Translations under genes and position numbers: made by a program | Source: Melieria omissa | Lineage: Eukaryota > Arthropoda > Insecta > Diptera > Ulidiidae | DNA: 64,000 nt | Direction of reading: 5' to 3' | NCBI GenBank assembly: GCA_963971225.1 | Contig: OZ020267.1 | Coordinates: 84,371,648 to 84,435,647, forward strand | In this document: piece by piece, positions 49,677 to 61,661 of the stretch | How the letters are laid out: each line of letters starts with the position of its first letter | How positions within the stretch are numbered: the stretch's first letter is position 1 | The notes under the pieces: model-generated | What the model was told of the DNA's origin: nothing | Databases searched by the model: none | Seen by the model: only the letters and a program-made list of their open reading frames with translations

Positions 49677-50078
49677 ATGAACAGGTTGACAAAAGAACAA
49701 CGCTTGCAAATCGTGCAAATTTATTTCGAAAATAATGGTTCAGTTCGCGAAGTTTACCGCAAGCTCCGGCCATTTTATGGTCGACATAATCGTCCATCAG
49801 AGCAATTAATTCGGTTAACCATGGGTCGTTTTCGCACTACGTTTACTCTATGTGATAATACGCATCCGCAGAGACGTCGAACAGTGCGCACCGAAGAAAC
49901 AATTGCCGCTGTAGAGCAAAATGTTGAAGAGGACCCGAATGAATCGATTCGCCACCGTGCACAGCAATTGGAGCTTTGTCCATCAACTTTATGGAAGATT
50001 GAAAATTGGACCTGTAGAATTGGCTTTATTCGAGCCAGCCGCGGCGGCCACATGCCCGAAATCATATTTAAACATTAA
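49677..50078 (+). CDS. Truncated Tc1/mariner-like transposase (DNA-binding part plus extreme C-terminus)
   Basis: 133 codons from MNRLTKEQRLQIV. Residues 5-50 form the helix-turn-helix region of the DUF4817 type seen at the N-terminus of many insect transposases. An arginine-rich linker follows (PQRRRTVR, 64-71), then a second helix-turn-helix (IRHRAQQLELCPSTLWKI, 91-108). Family members are usually about 330-350 residues, with a DDE/D catalytic domain in the middle. Here residue 108 runs straight into ENWTCRIG and the usual C-terminal ending SRGGHMPEIIFKH. The catalytic domain is therefore missing but the frame is kept. A start 12 codons earlier (49641) is possible; I prefer 49677 because family proteins start M-x-R-L-T-K-E-Q. 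The product could bind the element's ends but cannot cut DNA. It may act as a repressor or be an inert relic. Confidence 0.78.
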   Translation: MNRLTKEQRLQIVQIYFENNGSVREVYRKLRPFYGRHNRPSEQLIRLTMGRFRTTFTLCDNTHPQRRRTVRTEETIAAVEQNVEEDPNESIRHRAQQLELCPSTLWKIENWTCRIGFIRASRGGHMPEIIFKH

Positions 50079-50098
50079 TGGCATAAAATTATGCTTCC

Positions 50099-50104
50099 AA
50101 TAAA
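50099..50104 (+). terminator. Poly(A) signal AATAAA of the truncated transposase gene
   Basis: Canonical AATAAA 21 bp after the stop codon and inside the element. This fits an element that carries its own complete transcription unit. Confidence 0.6.
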
Positions 50105-53100
50105 GCCAAATTGATGGACATTAAAACGATTTTCTTGTGTTTTATTTCAATTCGAAGTTCTATACCTCTAAAAAAAACACCGTATAGATGTATCATGTGG
50201 TCGATATCACTTTTCCACAACGAAATTCTCCTGCATTATTTGAGATAGCGAGAAGATTGACCCCATTTATGAAAGCTCAAAACTCCAGCTAGGTTTTAAG
50301 GTTATTATTTTTTCTATAAACCTAGAATCATCATATTTTACAAGCATTTTATCGATTTTGCAGTAGGCAGCCATTTAATGTCACTCTTGCGCATCGATCT
50401 GTTCATGATTGCCTAATAGTAATCAAATTATTGATTTAATTTGATAAAGCTGCAATCTCTAGCTACATTTTAAGGGGTTTTTTATTAACGTAACCCATAC
50501 CGTTTGGAATCTATAAGCACTTTAGTGGTGAGTGTGTATTTTGTAATAGGCAGTTTTTCAATGTTATCCTTGCGCATCGATGTGCTCATTAGTCCTGAAG
50601 GATAATGAAAAGTTAGGGACCAATATAGAAAGCATAAGACTCTGGCTAAATTTTAAGGAGTCAATTATTAATATGCACTTATGCATTTGGTGTTGACAAG
50701 CATTTTAGTGGTTGCACCCAAGTAGCAATTTTTTCAAAGTCACAGTTCCAAATCGATTTGCTTTCGAACCTTGGGGTATAGAAGGATGATTGATACCATT
50801 ATAGAAAGCATACGAGTCTAGCTAAATCATAAGGCATAATATTATTAAAATCCGTTAACGGGTCGAAATTTATCAGCCATAATTTCGATCATGCTGCCGG
50901 TGGGATATTTTTTTATTTACAAAATTGGTGAAAGGTGGTCACTCTGGCTTAATTTTGACGCCATTTTGATTAAAGTGATTGTGCGTACTTAGGTTCCACA
51001 AGCATTTGATTGATTATATAGATCAGAGGTGCATTCTTTCAATCAGTCGTTGTTGTGACAGCAACGAAGCAACACGTGTGGGGGCTGCGCGGATTTTTGT
51101 TTTGTTGCCTCAAGAATTTTTATGTATGAAAAAAAATTAGATGCTTCTGTTGTTGTAGTTTTTGTTTTGGCGATTGGTTGGCCTTTCGGCAATGACAAAT
51201 GGGAACATTATATTTTTTTCACTTATAATTTTAAGGGTCAAGCGAAATGCACAATGTGCTTTCAACTAATTCAATTAATTAAATAATTTGTTTGGATTTT
51301 TTTTGGCAAATTTAAATGTATTGGTTTTTGCTTTTCCATAAGAAGACTTTGGGCACCCCTGATATAGATGTATCATGTGGTCGATATCACTTTTCCACAA
51401 CGAAATTCTCCTGCATTATTTGAGATAGCGAGAAGATTGACCCCATTTATGAAAGCTCAAAACTCCAGCTAGGATTTCAGGTTGATATTTTTTCTATAAA
51501 CATAGAATCATCATATTTTACAAGCATTTTATCGATTTTGCAGTAGGCAGCCATTTAATGTCACTCTTGCGCATAGATCTGTTCATGATTGCCTAATAGT
51601 AATCAAATTATTGATTTAATTTGATAAAGCTGCATTCTCAAGCTACATTTTAAGGGGTTTTTTATTAACGTAACCCATACCGTTTGGAATCTATAAGCAC
51701 TTTAGTGGTGAGTGTGTATTTTGTAATAGGCAGTTTTTCAATGTTATGATATGCTCATTATTCCTGAAGGATAATGAAAAGTTAGGGACCAATATAGAAA
51801 GCATAAGACTCTGGCTAAATTTTAAGGGGTCAATTATTAATATGCACTTATGCATTTGGTGTTGACAAGCATTTTAGTGGTTGCACCCAAGTAGCAATTT
51901 TTTCAAAGTCACCGTTCCAAATCGATTTGCTTTCGAACCTTCGGGTATAGAAGGATGATTGATACCATTATAGAAAGCATACGAGTCTAGCTAAATAATA
52001 AGGCATAATAATATTAAAATCCGTTAACGGGTCGAGATTTAACAGCCATAATTTCGATCATGCTGCCGGTGGGATATTTTTTTATTTACCAAATTATTGA
52101 AAGGTGGTCACTCTGGCTTAATTTTGACGCCATTTTGATTAAAGTGATTGTGCGTACTTAGGTTCCACAAGCATTTGATTGGTTATATAGATCAGAGGTG
52201 CATTCTTTCAATCAGTCGTTGTTGTGACAGCAACGAAGCAACACGTGTGGGGGCTGCGCGGATTTTTGTTTTGTTTCCTCAAGAAATTCTATGTATGAAA
52301 AAAAATTAGATGCTTTTGTTGTTGTAGTTTTTGTTTTGGCGATTGGTTGGCCTTTCGGCAATGACAAATGGGAACATTATATTTTTTTCACTTATAATTT
52401 TAAGGGTCAAGCGAAATGCACAATGTGCTTTCAACTAATTCAATTAATTAAATAATTTTTTTGCATTTTTTTGGGTAACTTTACATGTATTGGTTTTTGC
52501 TTTTCCATAAGAAGACTTTGGGCACCCCTGATATAGATGTATCATGTGGTCGATATCACTTTTCCACAACGAAATTCTCCTGCATTATTTGAGATAACGA
52601 GAAGATTGACCCCATTTATGAAAGCTCAAAACTCCAGCTAGGTTTTAAGGTTATTATTTTTTCTATAAACCTAGAATCATCATATTTTACAAGCATTTTA
52701 TCGATTTTGCAGTAGGCAGCCATTTAATGTTACTTTTGCGCATCGATCTGTTCATGATTGCCGAATAGTAATCAAATTATTGATTTAATTTGATAAAGCT
52801 GCAATCTCTAGCTACATTTTAAGGGGTTTTTTATTAACGTAACCCATACCGTTTGGAATCTATAAGCACTTTAGTGGTGAGTGTGTATTTTGTAATAGGC
52901 AGTTTTTCAATGTTATCCTTGCGCATCGATATGCTCATTATTCCTGAAGGATAATGAAAAGTTAGGGACCAATATAGAAAGCATAAGACTCTGGCTAAAT
53001 TTTAAGGGGTCAATCATTAATATGCACTTATGCATTTGGTGTTGACAAGCATTTTAGTGGTTGCACCCAAGTAGCAATTTTTTCAAAGTCACCGTTCCAA

Positions 53101-56100
53101 ATCGATTTGCTTTCGAACCTTGGGGTATAGAAGGATGATTGATACCATACGAGTCTAGCTAAATAATAAGGCATAATATTATTAAAATCCGTTAACGGGT
53201 CGAGATTTAACAGCCATAATTTCGATCATGCTGCCGGTGGGATATTTTTGTATTTACCAAATTATTGAAAGGTGGTCACTCTGGCTTAATTTTGACGCCA
53301 TTTTGATTAAAGTGATTGTGCGTACTTAGGTTCCACAAGCATTTGATTGGTTATATAGATCAGAGGTGCATTCTTTTAATCAGTCGTTGTTGTGACAGCA
53401 ACGAAGCAACACGTGTGGGGGCTGCGCGGATTTTTGTTTTGTTTCCTCAAGAAATTCTATGTATGAAAAAAAATTAGATGCTTTTGTTGTTGTAGTTTTT
53501 GTTTTGGCGATTGGTTGGCCTTTCGGCAATGACAAATGGGAACATTATATTTTTTTCACTTATAATTTTAAGGGTCAAGCGAAATGCACAATGTGCTTTC
53601 AACTAATTCAATTAATTAAATAATTTTTTTGCATTTTTTTGGGTAACTTTACATGTATTGGTTTTTGCTTTTCCATAAGAAGACTTTGGGCACCCCTGAT
53701 ATAGATGTATCATGTGGTCGATATCACTTTTCCACAACGAAATTCTCCTGCATTATTTGAGATAGCGAGAAGATTGACCCTATTTATGAAAGCTCAAAAC
53801 TCCAGCTATGTTTTAAGGTTATTATTTTTTCTATAAACCTAGAATCATCATATTTTACAAGCATTTTATCGATTTTGCAGTAGGCAGCCATTTAATGTCA
53901 CTCTTGCGCATCGACCTGTTCATGATTGCCTAATAGTAATCAAATTATTGATTTAATTTGATAAAGCTGCGATCTCTAGCTACATTTTAAGGGATTTTTT
54001 ATTAACGTAACCCCTACCGTTTGGAATCTATAAGCACTTTAGTGGTGAGTGTGTATTTTGTAATAGGCAGTTTTTCAATGTTATGATATGCTCATTATTC
54101 CTGAAGGATAATGAAAAGGTAGGGACCAATATAGAAAGCATAAGACTCTGGCTAAATTTTAAGGGGTCAATTATTAATATGCACTTATGCATTTGGTGTT
54201 GACAAGCATTTTAGTGGTTGCACCCAAGTAGCAATTTTTTCAAAGTCACCGTTCCAAATCGATTTGCTTTCGAACCTTGGGGTATAGAAGGATGATTGAT
54301 ACCATTATAGAAAGCATACGAGTCTAGCTAAATAATAAGGAATAATATTATTAAAATCCGTTAACGGGTCGAGATTTAACAGCCATAATTTCGATCAAGC
54401 TGCCGGTGGGATGTTTTTTTATTTACCAAATTGGTGAAAGGTGGTCACTCTGGCTTAATTTTGACGCCATTTTGATTAAAGTGATTGTGCGTACTTAGGT
54501 TCCACAAGCATTTGATTGGTTATATAGATCAGAGGTGCATTCTTTCAATCAGTCGTTGTTGTGACAGCAACGAAGCAACACGTGTGGGGGCTGCGCGGAT
54601 TTTTGTTTTGTTTCCTCAAGAAATTCTATGTATGAAAAAAAATTAGATGCTTTTGTTGTTGTAGTTTTTGTTTTGGCGATTGGTTGGCCTTTCGGCAATG
54701 ACAAATGGGAACATTATATTTTTTTCACTTATAATTTTAAGGGTCAAGCGAAATGCACAATGTGCTTTCAACTAATTCAATTAATTAAATAATTTGTTTG
54801 CATTTTTTTTTGGGCAACTTTACATGTATTGGATTTTGCTTTTCCATAAGAAGATTTTGGGCACCCCTGATATAGATGTATCATGTGGTCGATATCACTT
54901 TTCCACAACGAAATTCTCCTGCATTATCTGAGATAGCGAGAAGATTGACCCCATTTATGAAAGCTCAAAACTCCAGCTAGGTTTAAAGGTTATTATTTTT
55001 TCTATAAACCTAGAATCATCATATTTTACAAGCATTTTATCGATTTTGCAGTAGGCAGCCATTTAATGTCACTTTTGCGCATCGATCTGTTCATGATTGC
55101 GGAATAGTAATCAAATTATTGATTTAATTTGATAAAGCTGCAATCTCTAGCTACATTTTAAGGGGTTTTTTATTAACGTAACCCATACCGTTTGGAATCT
55201 ATAAGCACTTTAGTGGTGAGTGTGTATTTTGTAATAGGCAGTTTTTCAATGTTATCCTTGCGCATCGATATGCTCATTATTCCTGAAGGATAATGAAAAG
55301 TTAGGGACCAATATAGAAAGCATAAGACTCTGGCTAAATTTTAAGGGGTCAATTATTAATATGCACTTATGCATTTGGTGTTGACAAGCATTTTAGTGGT
55401 TGCACCCAAGTAGCAATTTTTTCAAAGTCACCGTTCCAAATCGATTTGCTTTCGAACCTTGGGGTATAGAAGGATGATTGATACCATTACAGAAAGCATA
55501 CGAGTCTAGCTAAATAATAAGGCATAATATTATTAAAATCCGTTAACGGGTCGAGATTTAACAGCCATAATTTCGATCATGCTGCCGGTGGGATATTTTT
55601 TTTATTTACCAAATTGGTGAAAGGTGGTCACTCTGGCTTAATTTTGACGCCATTTTGATTAAAGTGATTGTGCGTACTTAGGTTCCACAAGCATTTGATT
55701 GATTATATAGATCAGAGGTGCATTCTTTCAATCAGTCGTTGTTGTGACAGCAACGAAGCAACACGTGTGGGGGCTGCGCCGATTTTTGTTTTGTTGCCTC
55801 AAGAAATTGTATGTATGAAAAAAAATTAGATGCTTTTGTTGTTGTAGTTTTTGTTTTGGCGATTGGTTGGCCTTTCGGCAATGACAAATGGGAACATAAT
55901 ATTTTTTTCACTTATAATTTTAAGGGTCAAGCGAAATGCACAATGTGCTTTCAACTAATTCAATTAATTAAATAATTTGTTTGCATTTTTTGGGCAACTT
56001 TACATGTATTGGATTTTGCTTTTCCATAAGAAGATTTTGGGCACCCCTGATATAGATGTATCATGTGGTCGATATCACTTTTCCACAACGAAATTCTCCT

Positions 56101-56509
56101 GCATTATCTGAGATAGCGAGAAGATTGACCCCATTTATGAAAGCTCAAAACTCCAGCTAGGTTTTAAGGTTATTATTTTTTCTATAAACCTAGAATCATC
56201 ATATTTTACAAGCATTTTATCGATTTTGCAGTAGGCAGCCATTTAATGTCACTCTTGCGCATCGATCTGTTCATGATTGCCTAATAGTAATCAAATTATT
56301 GATTTAATTTGATAAAGCTGCAATCTCTAGCTACGTTTGAAGGGATTTTTTATTAACGTAACCCCTACCGTTTGGAATCTATAAGCACTTTAGTGGTGAG
56401 TGTGTATTTTGTAATAGGCAGTTTTTCAATGTTATGATATGCTCATTATTCCTGAAGGATAATGAAAAGGTAGGGACCAATATAGAAAGCATAAGACTCT
56501 GGCTAAATT

Positions 56510-56751
56510 TTAAGGGGTCAATTATTAATATGCACTTATGCATTTGGTGTTGACAAGCATTTTAGTGGTTGCACCCAAGTAGCAATTTTTTCAAAGTCAC
56601 CGTTCCAAATCGATTTGCTCGATTTGGTGAGTGTGTATTTTGTAATAGGCAGTTTTTCAATGTTATCCTTGCGCATCGATATGCTCATTATTCCTGAAGG
56701 ATAATGAAAAGTTAGGGACCAATATAGAAAGCATAAGACTCTGGCTAAATT
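56510..56751 (+). repeat. 242-bp monomer remnant, copy 1
   Basis: Sub-repeat a is joined to sub-repeat c: AAATCGATTTGCTCGATTTGG at about 56608-56628, then TGAGTGTGTATTTTG. Roughly 930 bp is missing. The junction repeats the word CGATTT, which suggests slippage or short-homology joining. Confidence 0.9.
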
Positions 56752-59700
56752 TTAAGGGGTCAATTATTAATATGCACTTATGCATTTGGTGTTGACAAGC
56801 ATTTTAGTGGTTGCACCCAAGTAGCAATTTTTTCAAAGTCACCGTTCCAAATCGATTTGCTTTCGAACCTTGGGGTATAGAAGGATGATTGATACCATAC
56901 GAGTCTAGCTAAATAATAAGGCATAATATTATTAAAATCCGTTAACGGGTCGAGATTTAACAGCCATAATTTCGATCATGCTGCCGGTGGGATATTTTTG
57001 TATTTACCAAATTATTGAAAGGTGGTCACTCTGGCTTAATTTTGACGCCATTTTGATTAAAGTGATTGTGCGTACTTAGGTTCCACAAGCATTTGATTGA
57101 TTATATAGATCAGAGGTGCATTCTTTCAATCAGTCGTTGTTGTGACAGCAAAGAAGCAACACGTGTGGGGGCTGCGCTGATTCTTGTTTTGTTGCCTCAA
57201 GAAATTGTATGTATGGAAAATAATTAGATGTTTTTGTTGTTGTAGTTTTTGTGTGTATGCTTTTTTGTTTTGGCGATTGGTTGGCCTTTCGGCAATGACA
57301 AATGGGAACATTATATTTTTTTCACTTATAATTTTAAGGGTCAAGCGAAATGCACAATGTGCTTTCAACTAATTCAATTAATTAAATAATTTGTTTGCAT
57401 TTTTTGGGCAACTTTACATGTATTGGTTTTTGCTTTTCCATAAGAATATTTTGGGCACCCCTGATATAGATGTATCATGTGGTCGATATCACTTTTCCAC
57501 AACGAAATTCTCCTGCATTATTTGAGATAACGAGAAGATTGACCCCATTTATGAAAGCTCAAAACTCCAGCTAGGTTTTAAGGTTATTATTTTTTCTATA
57601 AACCTAGAATCATCATATTTTACAAGCATTTTATCGATTTTGCAGTAGGCAGCCATTTAATGTTACTTTTGCGCATCGATCTGTTCATGATTGCCGAATA
57701 GTAATCAAATTATTGATTTAATTTGATAAAGCTGCAATCTCTAGCTACATTTTAAGGGGTTTTTTATTAACGTAACCCATACCGTTTGGAATCTATAAGC
57801 ACTTTAGTGGTGAGTGTGTATTTTGTAATAGGCAGTTTTTCAATGTTATCCTTGCGCATCGATATGCTCATTATTCCTGAAGGATAATGAAAAGTTAGGG
57901 ACCAATATAGAAAGCATAAGACTCTGGCTAAATTTTAAGGGGTCAATTATTAATATGCACTTATGCATTTGGTGTTGACAAGCATTTTAGTGGTTGCACC
58001 CAAGTAGCAATTTTTTCAAAGTCACCGTTCCAAATCGATTTGCTTTCGAACCTTGGGGTATAGAAGGATGATTGATACCATACGAGTCTAGCTAAATAAT
58101 AAGGCATAATATTATTAAAATCCGTTAACGGGTCGAGATTTAACAGCCATAATTTCGATCATGCTGCCGGTGGGATATTTTTGTATTTACCAAATTATTG
58201 AAAGGTGGTCACTCTGGCTTAATTTTGACGCCATTTTGATTAAAGTGATTGTGCGTACTTAGGTTCCACAAGCATTTGATTGGTTATATAGATCAGAGGT
58301 GCATTCTTTTAATCAGTCGTTGTTGTGACAGCAACGAAGCAACACGTGTGGGGGCTGCGCGGATTTTTGTTTTGTTTCCTCAAGAAATTCTATGTATGAA
58401 AAAAAATTAGATGCTTTTGTTGTTGTAGTTTTTGTTTTGGCGATTGGTTGGCCTTTCGGCAATGACAAATGGGAACATTATATTTTTTTCACTTATAATT
58501 TTAAGGGTCAAGCGAAATGCACAATGTGCTTTCAACTAATTCAATTAATTAAATAATTTTTTTGCATTTTTTTGGGTAACTTTACATGTATTGGTTTTTG
58601 CTTTTCCATAAGAAGACTTTGGGCACCCCTGATATAGATGTATCATGTGGTCGATATCACTTTTCCACAACGAAATTCTCCTGCATTATTTGAGATAGCG
58701 AGAAGATTGACCCTATTTATGAAAGCTCAAAACTCCAGCTATGTTTTAAGGTTATTATTTTTTCTATAAACCTAGAATCATCATATTTTACAAGCATTTT
58801 ATCGATTTTGCAGTAGGCAGCCATTTAATGTCACTCTTGCGCATCGACCTGTTCATGATTGCCTAATAGTAATCAAATTATTGATTTAATTTGATAAAGC
58901 TGCAATCTCTAGCTACATTTTAAGGGATTTTTTATTAACGTAACCCCTACCGTTTGGAATCTATAAGCACTTTACTGGTGAGTGTGTATTTTGTAATAGG
59001 CAGTTTTTCAATGTTATGATATGCTCATTATTCCTGAAGGATAATGAAAAGGTAGGGACCAATATAGAAAGCATAAGACTCTGGCTAAATTTTAAGGGGT
59101 CAATTATTAATATGCACTTATGCATTTGGTGTTGACAAGCATTTTAGTGGTTGCACCCAAGTAGCAATTTTTTCAAAGTCACCGTTCCAAATCGATTTGC
59201 TTTCGAACCTTGGGGTATAGAAGGATGATTGATACCATTATAGAAAGCATACGAGTCTAGCTAAATAATAAGGAATAATATTATTAAAATCCGTTAACGG
59301 GTCGAGATTTAACAGCCATAATTTCGATCAAGCTGCCGGTGGGATGTTTTTTTATTTACCAAATTGGTGAAAGGTGGTCACTCTGGCTTAATTTTGACGC
59401 CATTTTGATTAAACTGATTGTGCGTACTTAGGTTCCACAAGCATTTGATTGGTTATATAGATCAGAGGTGCATTCTTTCAATCAGTCGTTGTTGTGACAG
59501 CAACGAAGCAACACGTGTGGGGGCTGCGCGGATTTTTGTTTTGTTTCCTCAAGAAATTCTATGTATGAAAAAAAATTAGATGCTTTTGTTGTTGTAGTTT
59601 TTGTTTTGGCGATTGGTTGGCCTTTCGGCAATGACAAATGGGAACATTATAATTTTTTCACTTATAATTTTAAGGGTCAAGCGAAATGCACAATGTGCTT

Positions 59701-61419
59701 TCAACTAATTCAATTAATTAAATAATTTGTTTGCATTTTTTGGGCAACTTTACATGTATTGGTTTTTGCTTTTCCATAAGAAGATTTTGGGCACCCCTGA
59801 TATAGATGTATCATGTGGTCGATATCACTTTTCCACAACGAAATTCTCCTGCATTATCTGAGATAGCGAGAAGATTGACCCCATTTATGAAAGCTCAAAA
59901 CTCCAGCTAGGTTTTAAGGTTATTATTTTTTCTATAAACCTAGAATCATCATATTTTACAAGCATTTTATCGATTTTGCAGTAGGCAGCCATTTAATGTC
60001 ACTCTTGCGCATCGATCTGTTCATGATTGCCTAATAGTAATCAAATTATTGATTTAATTTGATAAAGCTGCAATCTCTAGCTACGTTTTAAGGGATTTTT
60101 TATTAACGTAACCCCTACCGTTTGGAATCTATAAGCACTTTAGTGGTGAGTGTGTATTTTGTAATAGGCAGTTTTTCAATGTTATGATATGCTCATTATT
60201 CCTGAAGGATAATGAAAAGGTAGGGACCAATATAGAAAGCATAAGACTCTGGCTAAATTTTAAGGGGTCAATTATTAATATGCACTTATGCATTTGGTGT
60301 TGACAAGCATTTTAGTGGTTGCACCCAAGTAGCAATTTTTTCAAAGTCACCGTTCCAAATCGATTTGCTTTCGAACCTTGGGGTATAGAAGGATGATTGA
60401 TACCATACGAGTCTAGCTAAATAATAAGGCATAATATTATTAAAATCCGTTAACGGGTCGAGATTTAACAGCCATAATTTCGATCAAGCTGCCGGTGGGA
60501 TGTTTTTTTATTTACCAAATTGGTGAAAGGTGGTCACTCTGGCTTAATTTTGACGCCATTTTGATTAAAGTGATTGTGCGTACTTAGGTTCCACAAGCAT
60601 TTGATTGGTTATATAGATCAGAGGTGCATTCTTTCAATCAGTCGTTGTTGTGACAGCAACGAAGCAACACGTGTGGGGGCTGCGCGGATTTTTGTTTTGT
60701 TTCCTCAAGAAATTCTATGTATGAAAAAAAATTAGATGCTTTTGTTGTTGTAGTTTTTGTTTTGGCGATTGGTTGGCCTTTCGGCAATGACAAATGGGAA
60801 CATTATATTTTTTTCACTTATAATTTTAAGGGTCAAGCGAAATGCACAATGTGCTTTCAACTAATTCAATTAATTAAATAATTTGTTTGCATTTTTTTTT
60901 TGGGCAACTTTACATGTATTGGATTTTGCTTTTCCATAAGAAGATTTTGGGCACCCCTGATATAGATGTATCATGTGGTCGATATCACTTTTCCACAACG
61001 AAATTCTCCTGCATTATCTGAGATAGCGAGAAGATTGACCCCATTTATGAAAGCTCAAAACTCCAGCTAGGTTTTAAGGTTATTATTTTTTCTATAAACC
61101 TAGAATCATCATATTTTACAAGCATTTTATCGATTTTGCAGTAGGCAGCCATTTAATGTCACTCTTGCGCATCGATCTGTTCATGATTGCCTAATAGTAA
61201 TCAAATTATTGATTTAATTTGATAAAGCTGCAATCTCTAGCTACGTTTTAAGGGATTTTTTATTAACGTAACCCCTACCGTTTGGAATCTATAAGCACTT
61301 TAGTGGTGAGTGTGTATTTTGTAATAGGCAGTTTTTCAATGTTATGATATGCTCATTATTCCTGAAGGATAATGAAAAGGTAGGGACCAATATAGAAAGC
61401 ATAAGACTCTGGCTAAATT
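56510..61419 (+). repeat. HOR D copy 1 (4910 bp)
   Basis: Units of 242 (truncated), 1183, 1157, 1168 and 1160 bp. Diagnostic variants include GTTATGATATGCTC (11 bp missing), AAATTATTGAAAGG, GACCCTATTTATG and AACCCCTACC. The second copy starts at 61420 with an identical kind of 242-bp remnant. Confidence 0.9.
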
Positions 61420-61661
61420 TTAAGGGGTCAATTATTAATATGCACTTATGCATTTGGTGTTGACAAGCATTTTAGTGGTTGCACCCAAGTAGCAATTTTT
61501 TCAAAGTCACCGTTCCAAATCGATTTGCTCGATTTGGTGAGTGTGTATTTTGTAATAGGCAGTTTTTCAATGTTATCCTTGCGCATCGATATGCTCATTA
61601 TTCCTGAAGGATAATGAAAAGTTAGGGACCAATATAGAAAGCATAAGACTCTGGCTAAATT
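61420..61661 (+). repeat. 242-bp monomer remnant, copy 2
   Basis: Same length and same CGATTTGCTCGATTTGG junction (61521-61537) as the remnant 4910 bp upstream. It was copied with HOR D. Confidence 0.9.

Larger units (their letters stand above)
49565..50184 (+). mobile_element. Internally deleted Tc1/mariner-like transposon (620 bp)
   Basis: Terminal inverted repeats of about 20 bp differ at one position (TAGGGTGTTTTTTTTAGAGG and its counterpart with TACGG). Imperfect similarity (TTCGAAT, TAAAAC) extends to about 45 bp. A TA dinucleotide flanks each side (49563-49564, 50185-50186), and sister monomers have CTGATATAGATG uninterrupted. TA duplication and this TIR style fit the IS630/Tc1/mariner superfamily. 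It contains one transposase frame shortened by a central in-frame deletion, so it is probably non-autonomous. It occurs once in the window, so it inserted after this part of the array formed or in a monomer that was not amplified. Confidence 0.88.
48835..56509 (+). repeat. Six monomers between HOR C and HOR D
   Basis: Monomers at 48835 (1818 bp with the Tc1/mariner-like insertion), 50653, 51822, 53002, 54159 and 55341. They are more diverged than the HOR monomers, with for example GATTGATTATATAG and GCCTAATAG variants. The last four match the four full monomers of HOR D in order; the monomer at 53002 shares many private variants with those at 57935 and 62845. Confidence 0.85.

Noticed and set aside
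49775..50065. 96-codon minus-strand frame and 60-codon plus frame at 49921 within the Tc1/mariner-like element
   Set aside because: Both are shadows of the truncated transposase in other frames.
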